32,951 nucleotides of DNA from JAOUEE01 sp051011595 (GTDB lineage: Bacteria > Actinomycetota > Acidimicrobiia > Acidimicrobiales > SHLQ01), in assembly GCA_051011595.1 (NCBI GenBank), contig JBPCTQ010000370.1:1-32951 (forward strand), in the 5' to 3' direction. The translations under genes and the position numbers were made by a program. Below the pieces are notes generated by a model. That model made no database searches. It saw nothing but the letters and a program-made list of their open reading frames with translations, and was not told the DNA's origin. Below are positions 7,154 to 15,486 of the stretch, piece after piece. Position 1 is the stretch's first letter. Every line of letters begins with the position of its first letter.

Positions 7154-8686
7154 GTGCCCGACTTCGCTCGACAACTGGCCGGTTCCCAGCCCGACGTCGT
7201 TGCCCTTCGAGACGACGACCAGGCTCTGTCGTGGGCCGACGTCGATGACCTGCTCGAACGGGTGGCGGCCCGGGTTCTCGAAACCGACCTCGGTCCGGCC
7301 CACCGCATCGCCGTGTTCGCCGAGAACGCGGCCGAGACGGCACTGGCCCATCTGGGTGGGCTCCTGGCCGGAGCTTCAACGGTGCCGGTCAACTTCCATC
7401 TCACCGCCGACGAGACGGCCTACATCCTGTCGGACTCCGAAGCCCGAATACTGTTCGTCGGCCCGGCGACGGCCGAGCGCGGGCTGGCGGCCGCAGATCA
7501 GGCCGGCGTCGACATCGTCGTCGGCTGGGGCCCAGGTCTTCCGGCCGGTGTGACGCCCTGGTCGGATTGGCTGGGCGAACCCCGATCCGAGCCGGCACCG
7601 CTCGACCTGCGGCCCCGACCTCACCTGCTCTACACCTCCGGCACCACCGGTCGACCCAAGGGCACTGAGCTTCCCCCCACCATGTTCGCCGGCGGCGCCA
7701 CGATTGCCGAGCACCTCGAGGCCCTGAAGAAGGGCATGTTCCAGCAGTTCGGCACCCACTTGGTGGTCGGGCCGATGTACCACACCGGCCCCCTCGGTGG
7801 CATGCGGCTGCTGGCCGCCGGTATCCCGTCGGTCATCCTCGGCCGCTTCGATGCCGAAGCCACGCTGGCGGCCATCGCCGAGCACCGCACCGAGTCCGCG
7901 GTGATGGTGCCGACCCACTTCGTTCGCCTGTTGGCCCTGCCCGACGAGGTGAAGGCCGCCTACGACGTGTCGTCGATGAAACTGGTTGCCCATACCGGCG
8001 CGTCGTGTCCGGTCGACGTGAAGCGAGCCATGATCGAATGGTGGGGCCCGGTGTTCTTCGACGCGTACGGTGCCAGCGAGGTGGGCACCACCTGCATGAT
8101 CAGCTCACAGGAGTGGCTCGAGCACCCCGGGTCGGTGGGTCGGGCGGTGCCCCCCTTCGAGGCGTTGGTGGTCGACGACAACAACGAGGAGCTGCCTCCC
8201 AACACCGAGGGGCGGCTCTACTTCCGCGACACCACCGGCCGCGGGATCGTCTATCCCAACGACGCCGACAAGACGGCGGCGGCACACATCGCTCCGGGTG
8301 TGTTCACCCTCGGCGAGATCGGGTACCTCGACGACGAGGGCTACGTCTTCATCACCGACCGCTTCAGCGACATGATCGTGTCGGGCGGCGTCAACATCTA
8401 CCCGGCCGAGGCCGAGCAGGTCCTGATCGATCACCCGGCGGTGTCCGACGTTGCCTGCATCGGGGTCCCGCACGCCGAAATGGGTGAGGAGCTCAAGGCC
8501 CTGGTCATTCCCCTGGATGCGTCGGCCCCGCCGGTACCGGCAGAGGTCATCGACTGGTGCCGGGAGCGTCTCAGTCACTACAAGTGCCCCCGCTCGGTCG
8601 ACTTCGTCGACGACATCGGCCGTACCACCATGGGCAAAGTGAACAAGCGGCGGCTCCGAGAGCCCTACTGGGCCGACCAGACCTGA
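7154..8686 (+). CDS. AMP-dependent acyl-CoA ligase
   Basis: A 510-residue member of the ANL superfamily that activates a carboxylic acid to its CoA thioester through an acyl-adenylate. Motifs: phosphate loop YTSGTTGRPKG (160-170), adenine motif YGASEVGTT (305-313), GEIGYLDDEGY with the hinge TDRFSDMIVSGG (about 388-412), and the C-terminal catalytic lysine in MGKVNKRR (K495). The set is complete, so an active enzyme is expected. GTG at 7154 follows the LLM stop after one base, indicating translational coupling. Its position inside the Liv cassette suggests that it traps the imported acid as a CoA ester. Chain length or ring type of the substrate cannot be read from the sequence. Confidence 0.93.
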   Translation: MPDFARQLAGSQPDVVALRDDDQALSWADVDDLLERVAARVLETDLGPAHRIAVFAENAAETALAHLGGLLAGASTVPVNFHLTADETAYILSDSEARILFVGPATAERGLAAADQAGVDIVVGWGPGLPAGVTPWSDWLGEPRSEPAPLDLRPRPHLLYTSGTTGRPKGTELPPTMFAGGATIAEHLEALKKGMFQQFGTHLVVGPMYHTGPLGGMRLLAAGIPSVILGRFDAEATLAAIAEHRTESAVMVPTHFVRLLALPDEVKAAYDVSSMKLVAHTGASCPVDVKRAMIEWWGPVFFDAYGASEVGTTCMISSQEWLEHPGSVGRAVPPFEALVVDDNNEELPPNTEGRLYFRDTTGRGIVYPNDADKTAAAHIAPGVFTLGEIGYLDDEGYVFITDRFSDMIVSGGVNIYPAEAEQVLIDHPAVSDVACIGVPHAEMGEELKALVIPLDASAPPVPAEVIDWCRERLSHYKCPRSVDFVDDIGRTTMGKVNKRRLREPYWADQT

Positions 8687-8772
8687 GCGTGGCGGTCAGT
8701 CCGTGAGAAAGTATCCGAGCACATGCACCCACCTCGACGAACCCGCCCCACCAACCCCGAACCCTCGGCCTC

Positions 8773-9585
8773 ATGAACCTGCTCGAAACCACTGACCTCA
8801 CCGTGTCCTTCGGCGGCCTGCACGCCAACGACAGCGTGAACCTGGCCGTGCCGGAGGGTTCGTTCGTGGGGTTGATCGGGCCCAACGGGGCGGGCAAGAC
8901 CACGTTCATCGACGCCATCACCGGATTCGTGCCGCTGGCCGACGGCCACGTCTCCTTCACCGGCGAACGCATCGATGGCCTGGCGCCTCACAAACGGGTG
9001 CGGATGGGACTCAGCCGCACCTTCCAGTCCCTGGAGCTGTTCGAGGACCTCACGGTGGGCGACAACCTGCTGGCTGCGGCGGACCGACCCAAGTGGTGGA
9101 GCTTCCTGGCCGATGTCGTGGCCCCGGGACGTAGCACCGGCGTCGACGAGCAGGTGGCCTGGGCCCTCGAGGTGGTCGGCCTTTCCGACAGCGCCGACCG
9201 CCTACCCAGCGACCTGAGCCACGGCCAACGAAAGCTGGTCGGCGTGGCCCGGGCGCTGGCCGGCCGGCCCCGACTGGTGCTGCTCGACGAACCAGCCGCC
9301 GGACTCGACACCGCCGAGAGCCAGAACCTCGGGCACCGGTTGCGAGCTCTGCTCGATCACGACATCACCGTGTTCCTGATCGATCACGACATGGGCCTGG
9401 TCCTCAACGTGTGCGACTACATCTATGTGCTCGACTTCGGCCAGATCATCGCGGCCGGCACACCATCGGAGATCCGAACCGACGCCGCGGTCATCGCGGC
9501 CTACCTGGGCGAGCAGGCCGGGGAAGCGCAGGCGGCCAGCGGCAAACACATGGGGGAGATCGCCGAGGACCTCCACCATGAGTGA
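8773..9585 (+). CDS. livG: Liv-type ABC transporter ATPase, LivG subunit
   Basis: A 270-residue ATP-binding subunit. Walker A GPNGAGKTT is at 36-44, the Q-loop is in SRTFQSLELFEDLTV, the signature is LSHGQRK, Walker B is LVLLDEPAAGLD and the switch histidine is in IDHDMGLV. The pattern and order match LivG. About 25 residues after the usual end (QAGEAQAASGKHMGEI onward) are extra. An 86-base gap precedes it with no clear promoter or terminator, so it may be read through from the ligase gene. Its end overlaps livF by 8 bases. Confidence 0.93.
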   Translation: MNLLETTDLTVSFGGLHANDSVNLAVPEGSFVGLIGPNGAGKTTFIDAITGFVPLADGHVSFTGERIDGLAPHKRVRMGLSRTFQSLELFEDLTVGDNLLAAADRPKWWSFLADVVAPGRSTGVDEQVAWALEVVGLSDSADRLPSDLSHGQRKLVGVARALAGRPRLVLLDEPAAGLDTAESQNLGHRLRALLDHDITVFLIDHDMGLVLNVCDYIYVLDFGQIIAAGTPSEIRTDAAVIAAYLGEQAGEAQAASGKHMGEIAEDLHHE

Positions 9586-10303
9586 CACCTTGTTGCACAT
9601 CGAGGGGCTGGCCGCCGGCTATGGCGGTGTCCCGGTGGTGCGAGGCCTCGACCTCACCGTCGAGTCCGGCGAGGTGGTGGTGCTGTTGGGTCCCAACGGG
9701 GCCGGGAAGACCACGACCCTGCTCACCGTGTCGGGGTTGCTCCCGGTCATCGAAGGATCGGTGGCCGTGCTCGGACAACCCACCAACTCGTCGTCACCGC
9801 ACAAAGTGGCCCGCCGCGGGCTGGCCCATGTGGCCGAGGACCGATCACTCTTCTTCGACCTGACGGTGAAGGAGAACCTCCGCCTGGGGGTGAGTGGTGA
9901 TCGCAACGATCGGGCGGCGGCCTATGACCAGGCCCTGGAGTTCTTCCCCGATCTCGGCCGGCTGCTCAACCGCAAGGCCGGGTTGTTGTCGGGCGGTGAA
10001 CAACAGATGTTGGCCATGGGTCGGGCCCTGGTGAGCCATCCCAAGTTGTTGTTGGTCGACGAGATGAGCCTGGGTCTGGCCCCCATCATCGTGGAGCGCA
10101 TGCTGCCCATCGTTCGCACCATCGCCGACCAGACCGGCGCCGGCGTCTTGTTGGTGGAACAACACATCCACCTGGCTCTGTCCATCGCCGACCGCGGCTA
10201 CGTGATGACCCACGGCGAGCTGGTCATGAGTGGGAGCGCGGCCGAGCTCACCGAACGCCGCGACCTCCTCGAAGCCAGCTACCTGGGAGAACAGGGGCTC
10301 TGA
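9578..10303 (+). CDS. livF: Liv-type ABC transporter ATPase, LivF subunit
   Basis: A 241-residue ATP-binding subunit pairing with LivG. Walker A GPNGAGKTT is at 38-46, the signature is LLSGGEQQMLAMGRAL, and Walker B is LLLVDEMSLGLAP, the last being typical of LivF. The end EQHIHLALSIADRGYVMTHG is also LivF-like. ATG at 9578 overlaps the livG stop by 8 bases, which implies coupled translation and equal subunit amounts. The cassette therefore contains every part of a Liv transporter. Confidence 0.94.
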   Translation: MSDTLLHIEGLAAGYGGVPVVRGLDLTVESGEVVVLLGPNGAGKTTTLLTVSGLLPVIEGSVAVLGQPTNSSSPHKVARRGLAHVAEDRSLFFDLTVKENLRLGVSGDRNDRAAAYDQALEFFPDLGRLLNRKAGLLSGGEQQMLAMGRALVSHPKLLLVDEMSLGLAPIIVERMLPIVRTIADQTGAGVLLVEQHIHLALSIADRGYVMTHGELVMSGSAAELTERRDLLEASYLGEQGL

Positions 10304-10361
10304 ACGGATCCGTCGGCGACACGGTTGTTGGTGATCGGCACCCATCTGGGACACTGCACTG

Positions 10362-11609
10362 GTGCTGATCGGAGAGAGCGCCAACACCGACGGGGCCGAC
10401 GAGGCCAAACCCCTGGCCGGCGTACGGGTACTGGCCGCCGAGCAGATGGCAGCCCTACCCTTCGCCACCCAGCTCCTGGCTCGACTCGGCGCCGATGTGG
10501 TGAAGGTCGAACATCCCGAGGGTGGTGAAAGCGGCCGCGGGTCGGTGCCGGGGATCACCGATCCCGACGGACGCCATGTCGGAGCCACGTTCCTGCGCAG
10601 CAACCTCAACAAGCGCAGCATCACGTTGGACCTCAAGGCCGACGAAGGTCGCGAACTCTTCCTCCGACTGGCTCCGAAGTTCGACATCGTGTGCGAGAAC
10701 TTCAAGGCGGGCACGGCCGACCGGCTGGGCATCGGATACGACGCGGTACGGGACGTACACCCGTCGGTGATCTACCTCTCGGTGTCGGGTTTCGGCCAGG
10801 ACCCTCGATCGCCGTACGTTCACCGGGCGGCCTACGCCGCCATCGTCGAAGGTATGTCGGGCATCTACGAGTACAAACGAGCACCGGGTCGGCCGCCGAC
10901 GGCCAATCCGGTGGGTGCCCTCGGCGACATCAGCTCGGCATTGTTCGGTGTGGTCGGAGTGTTGGCAGCGCTGCGACACCGCGACAACACGGGGCACGGC
11001 CAGCGGGTCGACATCGCCATGCTCGACGCCACGGTGGCCATGACCGACCTGGTCACCAACTTCTACTCGATGGGAATCGCCAACGAGCAGGAGTGCGGGG
11101 TGGGAATCGTGGAGACCTTCGCCGCACGCGACGGTCACTTCGTGCTCCAGGTCGTGCGCGAGCACCACTTCGCCGTCCTGGCCGACGCCATCGGCCATCC
11201 CGAGTGGGTCACCGACGAACGCTTCTTGTCGCGGTCGGGCTGGATGGAACACCTCGACGACGTCATTCGACCCGGAATCGAGGCGTGGGCCGCCGACAAG
11301 ACGGCGGTCGAGGCGGTGCAGATCCTGAGCACTGAAGGTATGGCGGCCGGCGAATCCCTCGACAGCGCTCAGGTGGCCTCAGACCCCCACCTCGAGGTCC
11401 GCAACATGTTGATCGAGATGCCGCGCCCCGCCGGTGACGGCGACCCGGTGCTCATTCCCGGCAACCCGGTGAAGTTGTCGCGAATGGCCGACGGCGACGA
11501 GGCCCGGGTGCCGTGGTTGGGAGAACACACCGATCGGCTACTGGCGGCCGAGCTGGGACTCGATGACGAGGAGATCGCAGCCCTGCGCGGTCGAGGAATC
11601 GTCGACTGA
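10362..11609 (+). CDS. CaiB/BaiF family III CoA-transferase
   Basis: A 415-residue family III CoA-transferase, which moves CoA between carboxylic acids by an enzyme-bound aspartyl-CoA thioester. The start LAGVRVLAAEQMAALPFATQLLARLGADVVKVEHPEGG and NLNKRSITLDLK are typical. The probable catalytic residue is Asp189 in ALGDISSALFG, matching the LGDS-type position of formyl-CoA transferase. GTG at 10362 is the first start in frame, giving 18 residues before the conserved core; GACACT six bases upstream could be a weak -10. It is the last plus-strand gene of the cassette, 58 bases after livF and 6 bases from the convergent dehydrogenase. With the ligase at 7154 it offers two routes to a CoA ester. 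Annotators often call such genes CoA-transferase, alpha-methylacyl-CoA racemase or carnitine dehydratase; the racemase option cannot be excluded. Confidence 0.9.
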   Translation: MLIGESANTDGADEAKPLAGVRVLAAEQMAALPFATQLLARLGADVVKVEHPEGGESGRGSVPGITDPDGRHVGATFLRSNLNKRSITLDLKADEGRELFLRLAPKFDIVCENFKAGTADRLGIGYDAVRDVHPSVIYLSVSGFGQDPRSPYVHRAAYAAIVEGMSGIYEYKRAPGRPPTANPVGALGDISSALFGVVGVLAALRHRDNTGHGQRVDIAMLDATVAMTDLVTNFYSMGIANEQECGVGIVETFAARDGHFVLQVVREHHFAVLADAIGHPEWVTDERFLSRSGWMEHLDDVIRPGIEAWAADKTAVEAVQILSTEGMAAGESLDSAQVASDPHLEVRNMLIEMPRPAGDGDPVLIPGNPVKLSRMADGDEARVPWLGEHTDRLLAAELGLDDEEIAALRGRGIVD

Positions 11610-11615
11610 CCTCGA

Positions 11616-12848
11616 TCAGGCCCGAGCCGGACCTCGCCAACGCACCAGATCACGGTTCACGTCGGCCATGGAGGTGCACCCGGTGAGGGCCATCGTGCGG
11701 CGGACACCGTCGGCGAAGAAGTCGAGTACCCAGTCGACGCCACGCTCCCCCGCCGCGCCCAGGCCGTAGAGATACGGCCGCCCGATCATGCATGCGGTGG
11801 CCCCCAGGGCGACGGCCTTCACCACGTCGCTGCCCCGACGGACGCCCCCATCGCACAACACCGCCACCCGGTCACCGACCGCATGGGCCACCGGACCAAC
11901 CAGCTCGATCGGCGGCGGCGCGCCGTCGAGCTGACGGCCACCATGGTTGGACAGCGCCACCGCATCGATTCCGTGATCGGCTGCCAGCACGGCGTCGTCG
12001 ACCGATTGAATGCCCTTGAGTACCACCCGACCCGGCCAGCGGGCCCGAAACCATTCGATGTCGTCCCACGACAGAGCGGGGTCGAACTGGCCGTTGATGT
12101 ACTCGCTCAACGAGACCGGGTCGCGACCGTCACCGACACCTCGTCCCACCACGTTGGCGAAGGCGATCGGATCCGAACGCAGGAAGGCCCAGGTCCAGGA
12201 GGGATGCATGGCTCCGTCGATCACCGTGTCGAGCCCGATGGAGGGCGGCAGGGTGAACCCCCGCCGAACGTCGCGCTCACGACGGCCCAGCACTGCCGTG
12301 TCGACAGTGATGACGATCGTGCTGTACCCAGCGGCCGCGGCGCGCTCGAGCATCTCGGCCAGCAAACCCCGATCGCGCCACACGTAGACCTGGAACCACT
12401 TGTCGCCCGAACTGACCCGCGCCACCTCCTCGATCGATCGAGTGCTCATCGTCGACAACCCGTAGGGCAACCCGGCCCGTTCGGCGGCCCGAGCCACAGC
12501 CAGCTCACCGGCCGGATCGGCGATCCGGGTGAACCCGGTGGGGGCCAGCACCAACGGGATCGGCAGGGTGCGGCCGAACAACTCGGTTGTGGGGTCGAGC
12601 GCGCTGACGTCTCGCAACACTCGTGGCCGGAACTCGAGCCGGTCGAACGCGGCTCGGTTGCGGTCCATGGTGAGCTCGTCCTCGGCGCCACCGTCGATGT
12701 AGTCGAAGACGCCACCGGGCAGACGACGACGGGCCACACGGCGCAGGTCATCGACGTCAGCGACCCGCCGCAACCGGCGCTGGGTACGGTCGAGCTCGGG
12801 GGACCCGAACCGGACCACCGATCGAAGCGTGTCGAGCATCGCCACCAT
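11616..12848 (-). CDS. FMN-dependent alpha-hydroxy-acid dehydrogenase (LldD-like)
   Basis: A 410-residue FMN enzyme of the lactate dehydrogenase/glycolate oxidase/mandelate dehydrogenase family, oxidising 2-hydroxy acids to 2-oxo acids. It shows FDYIDGGAEDE with Tyr50, Lys278 in VVLKGI, the catalytic base His302 and substrate Arg305 in SNHGGRQLDG, and the phosphate-binding DGGVRRGSD (333-341). ATG at 12848 is chosen for GAGGT 7 bases upstream; ATG at 12839 is the alternative. It is the third gene of a minus-strand operon after the TauD-like dioxygenase and acyl-CoA ligase, with 10 bases from the ligase stop. Lactate is possible, but the setting suggests a 2-hydroxy acid made by the dioxygenase (inference). 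The homologous MftD was considered and no other mycofactocin gene is present. Confidence 0.92.
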   Translation of the reverse strand: MVAMLDTLRSVVRFGSPELDRTQRRLRRVADVDDLRRVARRRLPGGVFDYIDGGAEDELTMDRNRAAFDRLEFRPRVLRDVSALDPTTELFGRTLPIPLVLAPTGFTRIADPAGELAVARAAERAGLPYGLSTMSTRSIEEVARVSSGDKWFQVYVWRDRGLLAEMLERAAAAGYSTIVITVDTAVLGRRERDVRRGFTLPPSIGLDTVIDGAMHPSWTWAFLRSDPIAFANVVGRGVGDGRDPVSLSEYINGQFDPALSWDDIEWFRARWPGRVVLKGIQSVDDAVLAADHGIDAVALSNHGGRQLDGAPPPIELVGPVAHAVGDRVAVLCDGGVRRGSDVVKAVALGATACMIGRPYLYGLGAAGERGVDWVLDFFADGVRRTMALTGCTSMADVNRDLVRWRGPARA

Positions 12849-12858
12849 CAGGTGGACC

Positions 12859-14454
12859 TCAGGCGATTTCGGGTTGGGCGTCGGCCTGCTCGCGGAGTTT
12901 GTTCTTGGCCACCTTGTCGAGGGTGGCCCGCGGGAACTCATCGACGAAGTAGACCGCCCGCGGGCGCTTGAAGTCGGCGAGCGCGGCGCCACAACGATCG
13001 AGGATGGCGGCGGCCAACTCATCGTCGTCGGCCGCCTCGGGGGCCTTGATGATGAACACCACCGGAACCTGGTCGAGCATCTCGTGGCTCTTGGCCACCA
13101 CCGCTATGTCGGCGATTCCTCCGACGGCGCGGCAGACGTCTTCGACCTCCTTGGCCGAGACATTCTCGCCCCCGACCTTGAGCAGGTCCTTGTCTCGTTC
13201 GCTGTAGAAGAAGTTGCCGTTCTCGCCGATCCGGACCATGTCGCCGGTCTTGAACCAGCCGTCGTCGGTGAAGGCCGCGGCGTTGGCGTCGGGGTTGTCG
13301 TAGTACTCCAGAAAGAGCTGTACCCCTCGTGTGCCCCGCACCCACAGCTCGCCCACCTCATCGGTCGCGCAGAGGCGACCGCTGTCGCTATCGACGACCA
13401 CGAACTCGTAACCGGGTGTCGGTTTCCCCATCGACCGCTCCGGGTACGCCTGCACCATGTCGGCGTGAATGGCGTGGATCACGGTCTCGGTCATGCCGTA
13501 CGCCGGCACCACCCGACACCCCATCAACCCTTCGAGCATCGGCATCACCAGACCGAACACGCCGACTTCAAGGGTGCTGTCGGCCGGGCGGTCCTGGCCC
13601 GCCACCGCCTTGAACACGAACGGGATCAGTGAGATGTGGGTGACCGAGTGCCGCTCGACCACTTCCCAGAACCGTGACGCACTGAACTTGGGTTGCAGAA
13701 CCACGGTGCCGCCCACACCGAGGGTGCTCCACATCGACCAGCTCTGGGCGTTGACGTGGAAGAACGGCAGGTAGATCAGGTACACCCCGTCGGCGTGCAG
13801 CCCGATGTTGGTGGGCCCCACCCGGCTGGCCCAGAGGGCATTGGCGTGGGTGTGCACCACGGCCTTGGGACGCGAGGTCGTACCAGAAGTGAACATGATG
13901 CCCACCGGTGCCAGCGGGTCCGGTGCCCGGGTCGGCAGTGAGGACGCGTCGGCGAACAAGGAGTCGAACAGGTCGAAGCCGTGGTCGGACTCGGCATCGG
14001 TGGGTGCCTCGCCACTGTTGTCGTTGGTCACCACGACCCACCCCAGGCCGGGCGCACTGTCGGCCACCAGCCGGGCGAACTGGGGTTGGGTGACCGCTCC
14101 GACACAGTTGGTGTGCTCGGCGAAGTAGGTGATCTCGGCACCGACGCTGCGCGTGTTGGTGGTGACACCGATGGCGCCGAGACGAGCGCAGGCGTACCAG
14201 GCCAGCACCATCTCGGGACAGTTCTCGGCATGGATGAGCACCTTGTCGCCCGCCGTCACCCCCCGGGCGGCCAGCCCGGCCGCCACCCGGCTGGTGTCGT
14301 CGCGGAACTCGCGGTAGGTCCACTGGCGTGACGGGCCCTCGTGTGGTTCCCAGACGAGGAAGGGGTGATCCGGTTTGGACTCGGCCCACTGGTCGAGCAA
14401 CACCCCCAGGTCCTGGTCGGCGAACTGGAACCGATCGATGTCGGTCTGGTCCAT
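12859..14454 (-). CDS. AMP-dependent acyl-CoA ligase, CaiC-like
   Basis: A 531-residue ANL-superfamily ligase with TSGTTSRPK (189-197), YGMTET (319-324), WFKTGD (400-405), the hinge YSERDKDLLKVGGENVSA and a C-terminal catalytic lysine in LDKVAKNKLRE. All are intact. The overall pattern, including PFFHVNAQSWSMWSTL, is like carnitine/crotonobetaine-CoA ligases and short-to-medium acyl ligases. ATG at 14454 is the first residue of the conserved start; the longer open frame runs antisense through the neighbour. It lies 26 bases after the TauD-like gene and 10 bases before the dehydrogenase, so one transcript is likely. It differs clearly from the ligase at 7154, which points to a different substrate. 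Confidence 0.92.
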   Translation of the reverse strand: MDQTDIDRFQFADQDLGVLLDQWAESKPDHPFLVWEPHEGPSRQWTYREFRDDTSRVAAGLAARGVTAGDKVLIHAENCPEMVLAWYACARLGAIGVTTNTRSVGAEITYFAEHTNCVGAVTQPQFARLVADSAPGLGWVVVTNDNSGEAPTDAESDHGFDLFDSLFADASSLPTRAPDPLAPVGIMFTSGTTSRPKAVVHTHANALWASRVGPTNIGLHADGVYLIYLPFFHVNAQSWSMWSTLGVGGTVVLQPKFSASRFWEVVERHSVTHISLIPFVFKAVAGQDRPADSTLEVGVFGLVMPMLEGLMGCRVVPAYGMTETVIHAIHADMVQAYPERSMGKPTPGYEFVVVDSDSGRLCATDEVGELWVRGTRGVQLFLEYYDNPDANAAAFTDDGWFKTGDMVRIGENGNFFYSERDKDLLKVGGENVSAKEVEDVCRAVGGIADIAVVAKSHEMLDQVPVVFIIKAPEAADDDELAAAILDRCGAALADFKRPRAVYFVDEFPRATLDKVAKNKLREQADAQPEIA

Positions 14455-14480
14455 GGTGGTGCTGACTTTCGCTCGAGAAA

Positions 14481-15332
14481 CTAGAAGGGCCGGGTGCCGG
14501 CGATCTGGCAGCGGTGCATGACCCGCCGCAGACCCGGTTCGAGGGCATCCCGTTTGTGATTGGTGCACCGGTTGTCCCAGATCAACAGGTCACCGGGCTG
14601 CCAGTCGTGGCGGTAGTACAGATGGTCCTGGTCGACGTGGTGGTTGAGCGTGTTGCGCAGCTCGGTGGGGTCGACCCCGTCGGGCACGTCGATCAACCGC
14701 TGCATGAACATGCTCATGTACAACGCCGTCCGTCCGGTGTCGGGATGGGTACGGGCGATGGGATGCGGGAAGTCCGGAACCTCGTGATCGACGGTGTGCT
14801 GGTTGGGGCCCGCAATGCTCTGGCCGCCTCCGGCCGCGTAGGGGTTGAAGCCGATCCCCTTCACGTCGGCGATGGTGGCCTTGAGCTCGTCGGAGAGCTC
14901 GTCGTAGGCCTGGTAGAGGTTCGACCAGTAGGTGGCTCCACCCTCCGACGGCACCTCGACGGCGTACAGCATCGATGCCAGCAGCGGCAGGGGCATGTAC
15001 TGGAGGTCGCTGTGGAAGGGAAGGGCCGATTCGCCGCCGACACCACCGTCGACGTTGGAGATCCGGGTGACACCGTGCTGGCCGGCGTCGCCGAGCACCG
15101 GAATGCCCTCGGGCGGGGTGTAGGGCGACCCGAACCACTCGCCCACCTCCAACAGCCGCTCGTCGGTCAGTGTCTGGCCCCGCACACACAACACCTGATG
15201 TTCACGAAAGGCCTGCAGCAGCGCGAAGACCACCGACCCGGGCTGGGGACGACCGAGGTCGACCCCTCGTACCTCGGCACCGCAGGCCGCACCCGACGGC
15301 ACGATCTCGATCGTTGTGGTGGTGGTCGTCAT
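14481..15332 (-). CDS. TauD/TfdA family Fe(II)/2-oxoglutarate dioxygenase
   Basis: A 283-residue dioxygenase that couples 2-oxoglutarate decarboxylation to substrate hydroxylation. The iron triad is His107 and Asp109 in LPFHSDLQ and His259 in WDNRCTNHKRDAL. The 2-oxoglutarate arginine is in RRVMHR (about 270-274), and the C-terminus IAGTRPF resembles TauD. The ATG at 15332 has GAGGGGG upstream. The gene leads the operon with the acyl-CoA ligase and the 2-hydroxy-acid dehydrogenase. No sulfonate transporter or sulfur-assimilation gene is nearby, so taurine is not favoured. TfdA-like ether cleavage or hydroxylation of an organic acid are alternatives. The upstream 154-base region is divergent from the DUF389 gene; TAGCAT (15362-15357) is a possible -10. 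Confidence 0.9.
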   Translation of the reverse strand: MTTTTTTIEIVPSGAACGAEVRGVDLGRPQPGSVVFALLQAFREHQVLCVRGQTLTDERLLEVGEWFGSPYTPPEGIPVLGDAGQHGVTRISNVDGGVGGESALPFHSDLQYMPLPLLASMLYAVEVPSEGGATYWSNLYQAYDELSDELKATIADVKGIGFNPYAAGGGQSIAGPNQHTVDHEVPDFPHPIARTHPDTGRTALYMSMFMQRLIDVPDGVDPTELRNTLNHHVDQDHLYYRHDWQPGDLLIWDNRCTNHKRDALEPGLRRVMHRCQIAGTRPF

Positions 15333-15426
15333 GGCTGCCCCCTCGAAGATGCCGCGATGCTACCGATCCCCTCCCTTTGCCCCGGAATCCGCGTTCGTCA
15401 TACTTCCGTAACATTGGCCGGCCTGG

Positions 15427-15432
15427 TACGGT
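15427..15432 (+). promoter_or_regulatory. Possible -10 box of the DUF389 gene
   Basis: TACGGT fits TANNNT and lies 17 bases after TTCCGT (15404-15409), a poor -35 match. A start near 15440 would give a leader of about 47 bases. A GTG at 15440 is exactly where a leaderless start would fall, but it is out of frame with DUF389 and its reading frame ends at 15589 without resemblance to any protein. Confidence 0.3.
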
Positions 15433-15486
15433 CGAGATCGTGGTGGCACTGATCGGCCGCCATGCGTGGGCTCGTCAGCCGATCGG

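Noticed and set aside
11616..12848. Mycofactocin enzyme MftD
   Set aside because: The family is shared, but no mftA, mftB, mftC, mftE or mftF gene is nearby; a general 2-hydroxy-acid dehydrogenase is simpler.
11883..12971. 362-residue plus-strand open frame
   Set aside because: Antisense to the FMN dehydrogenase, which has all its family motifs.
14481..15332. Taurine dioxygenase proper
   Set aside because: No sulfonate transporter or sulfite-handling gene is linked, and the operon partners are CoA and hydroxy-acid enzymes.
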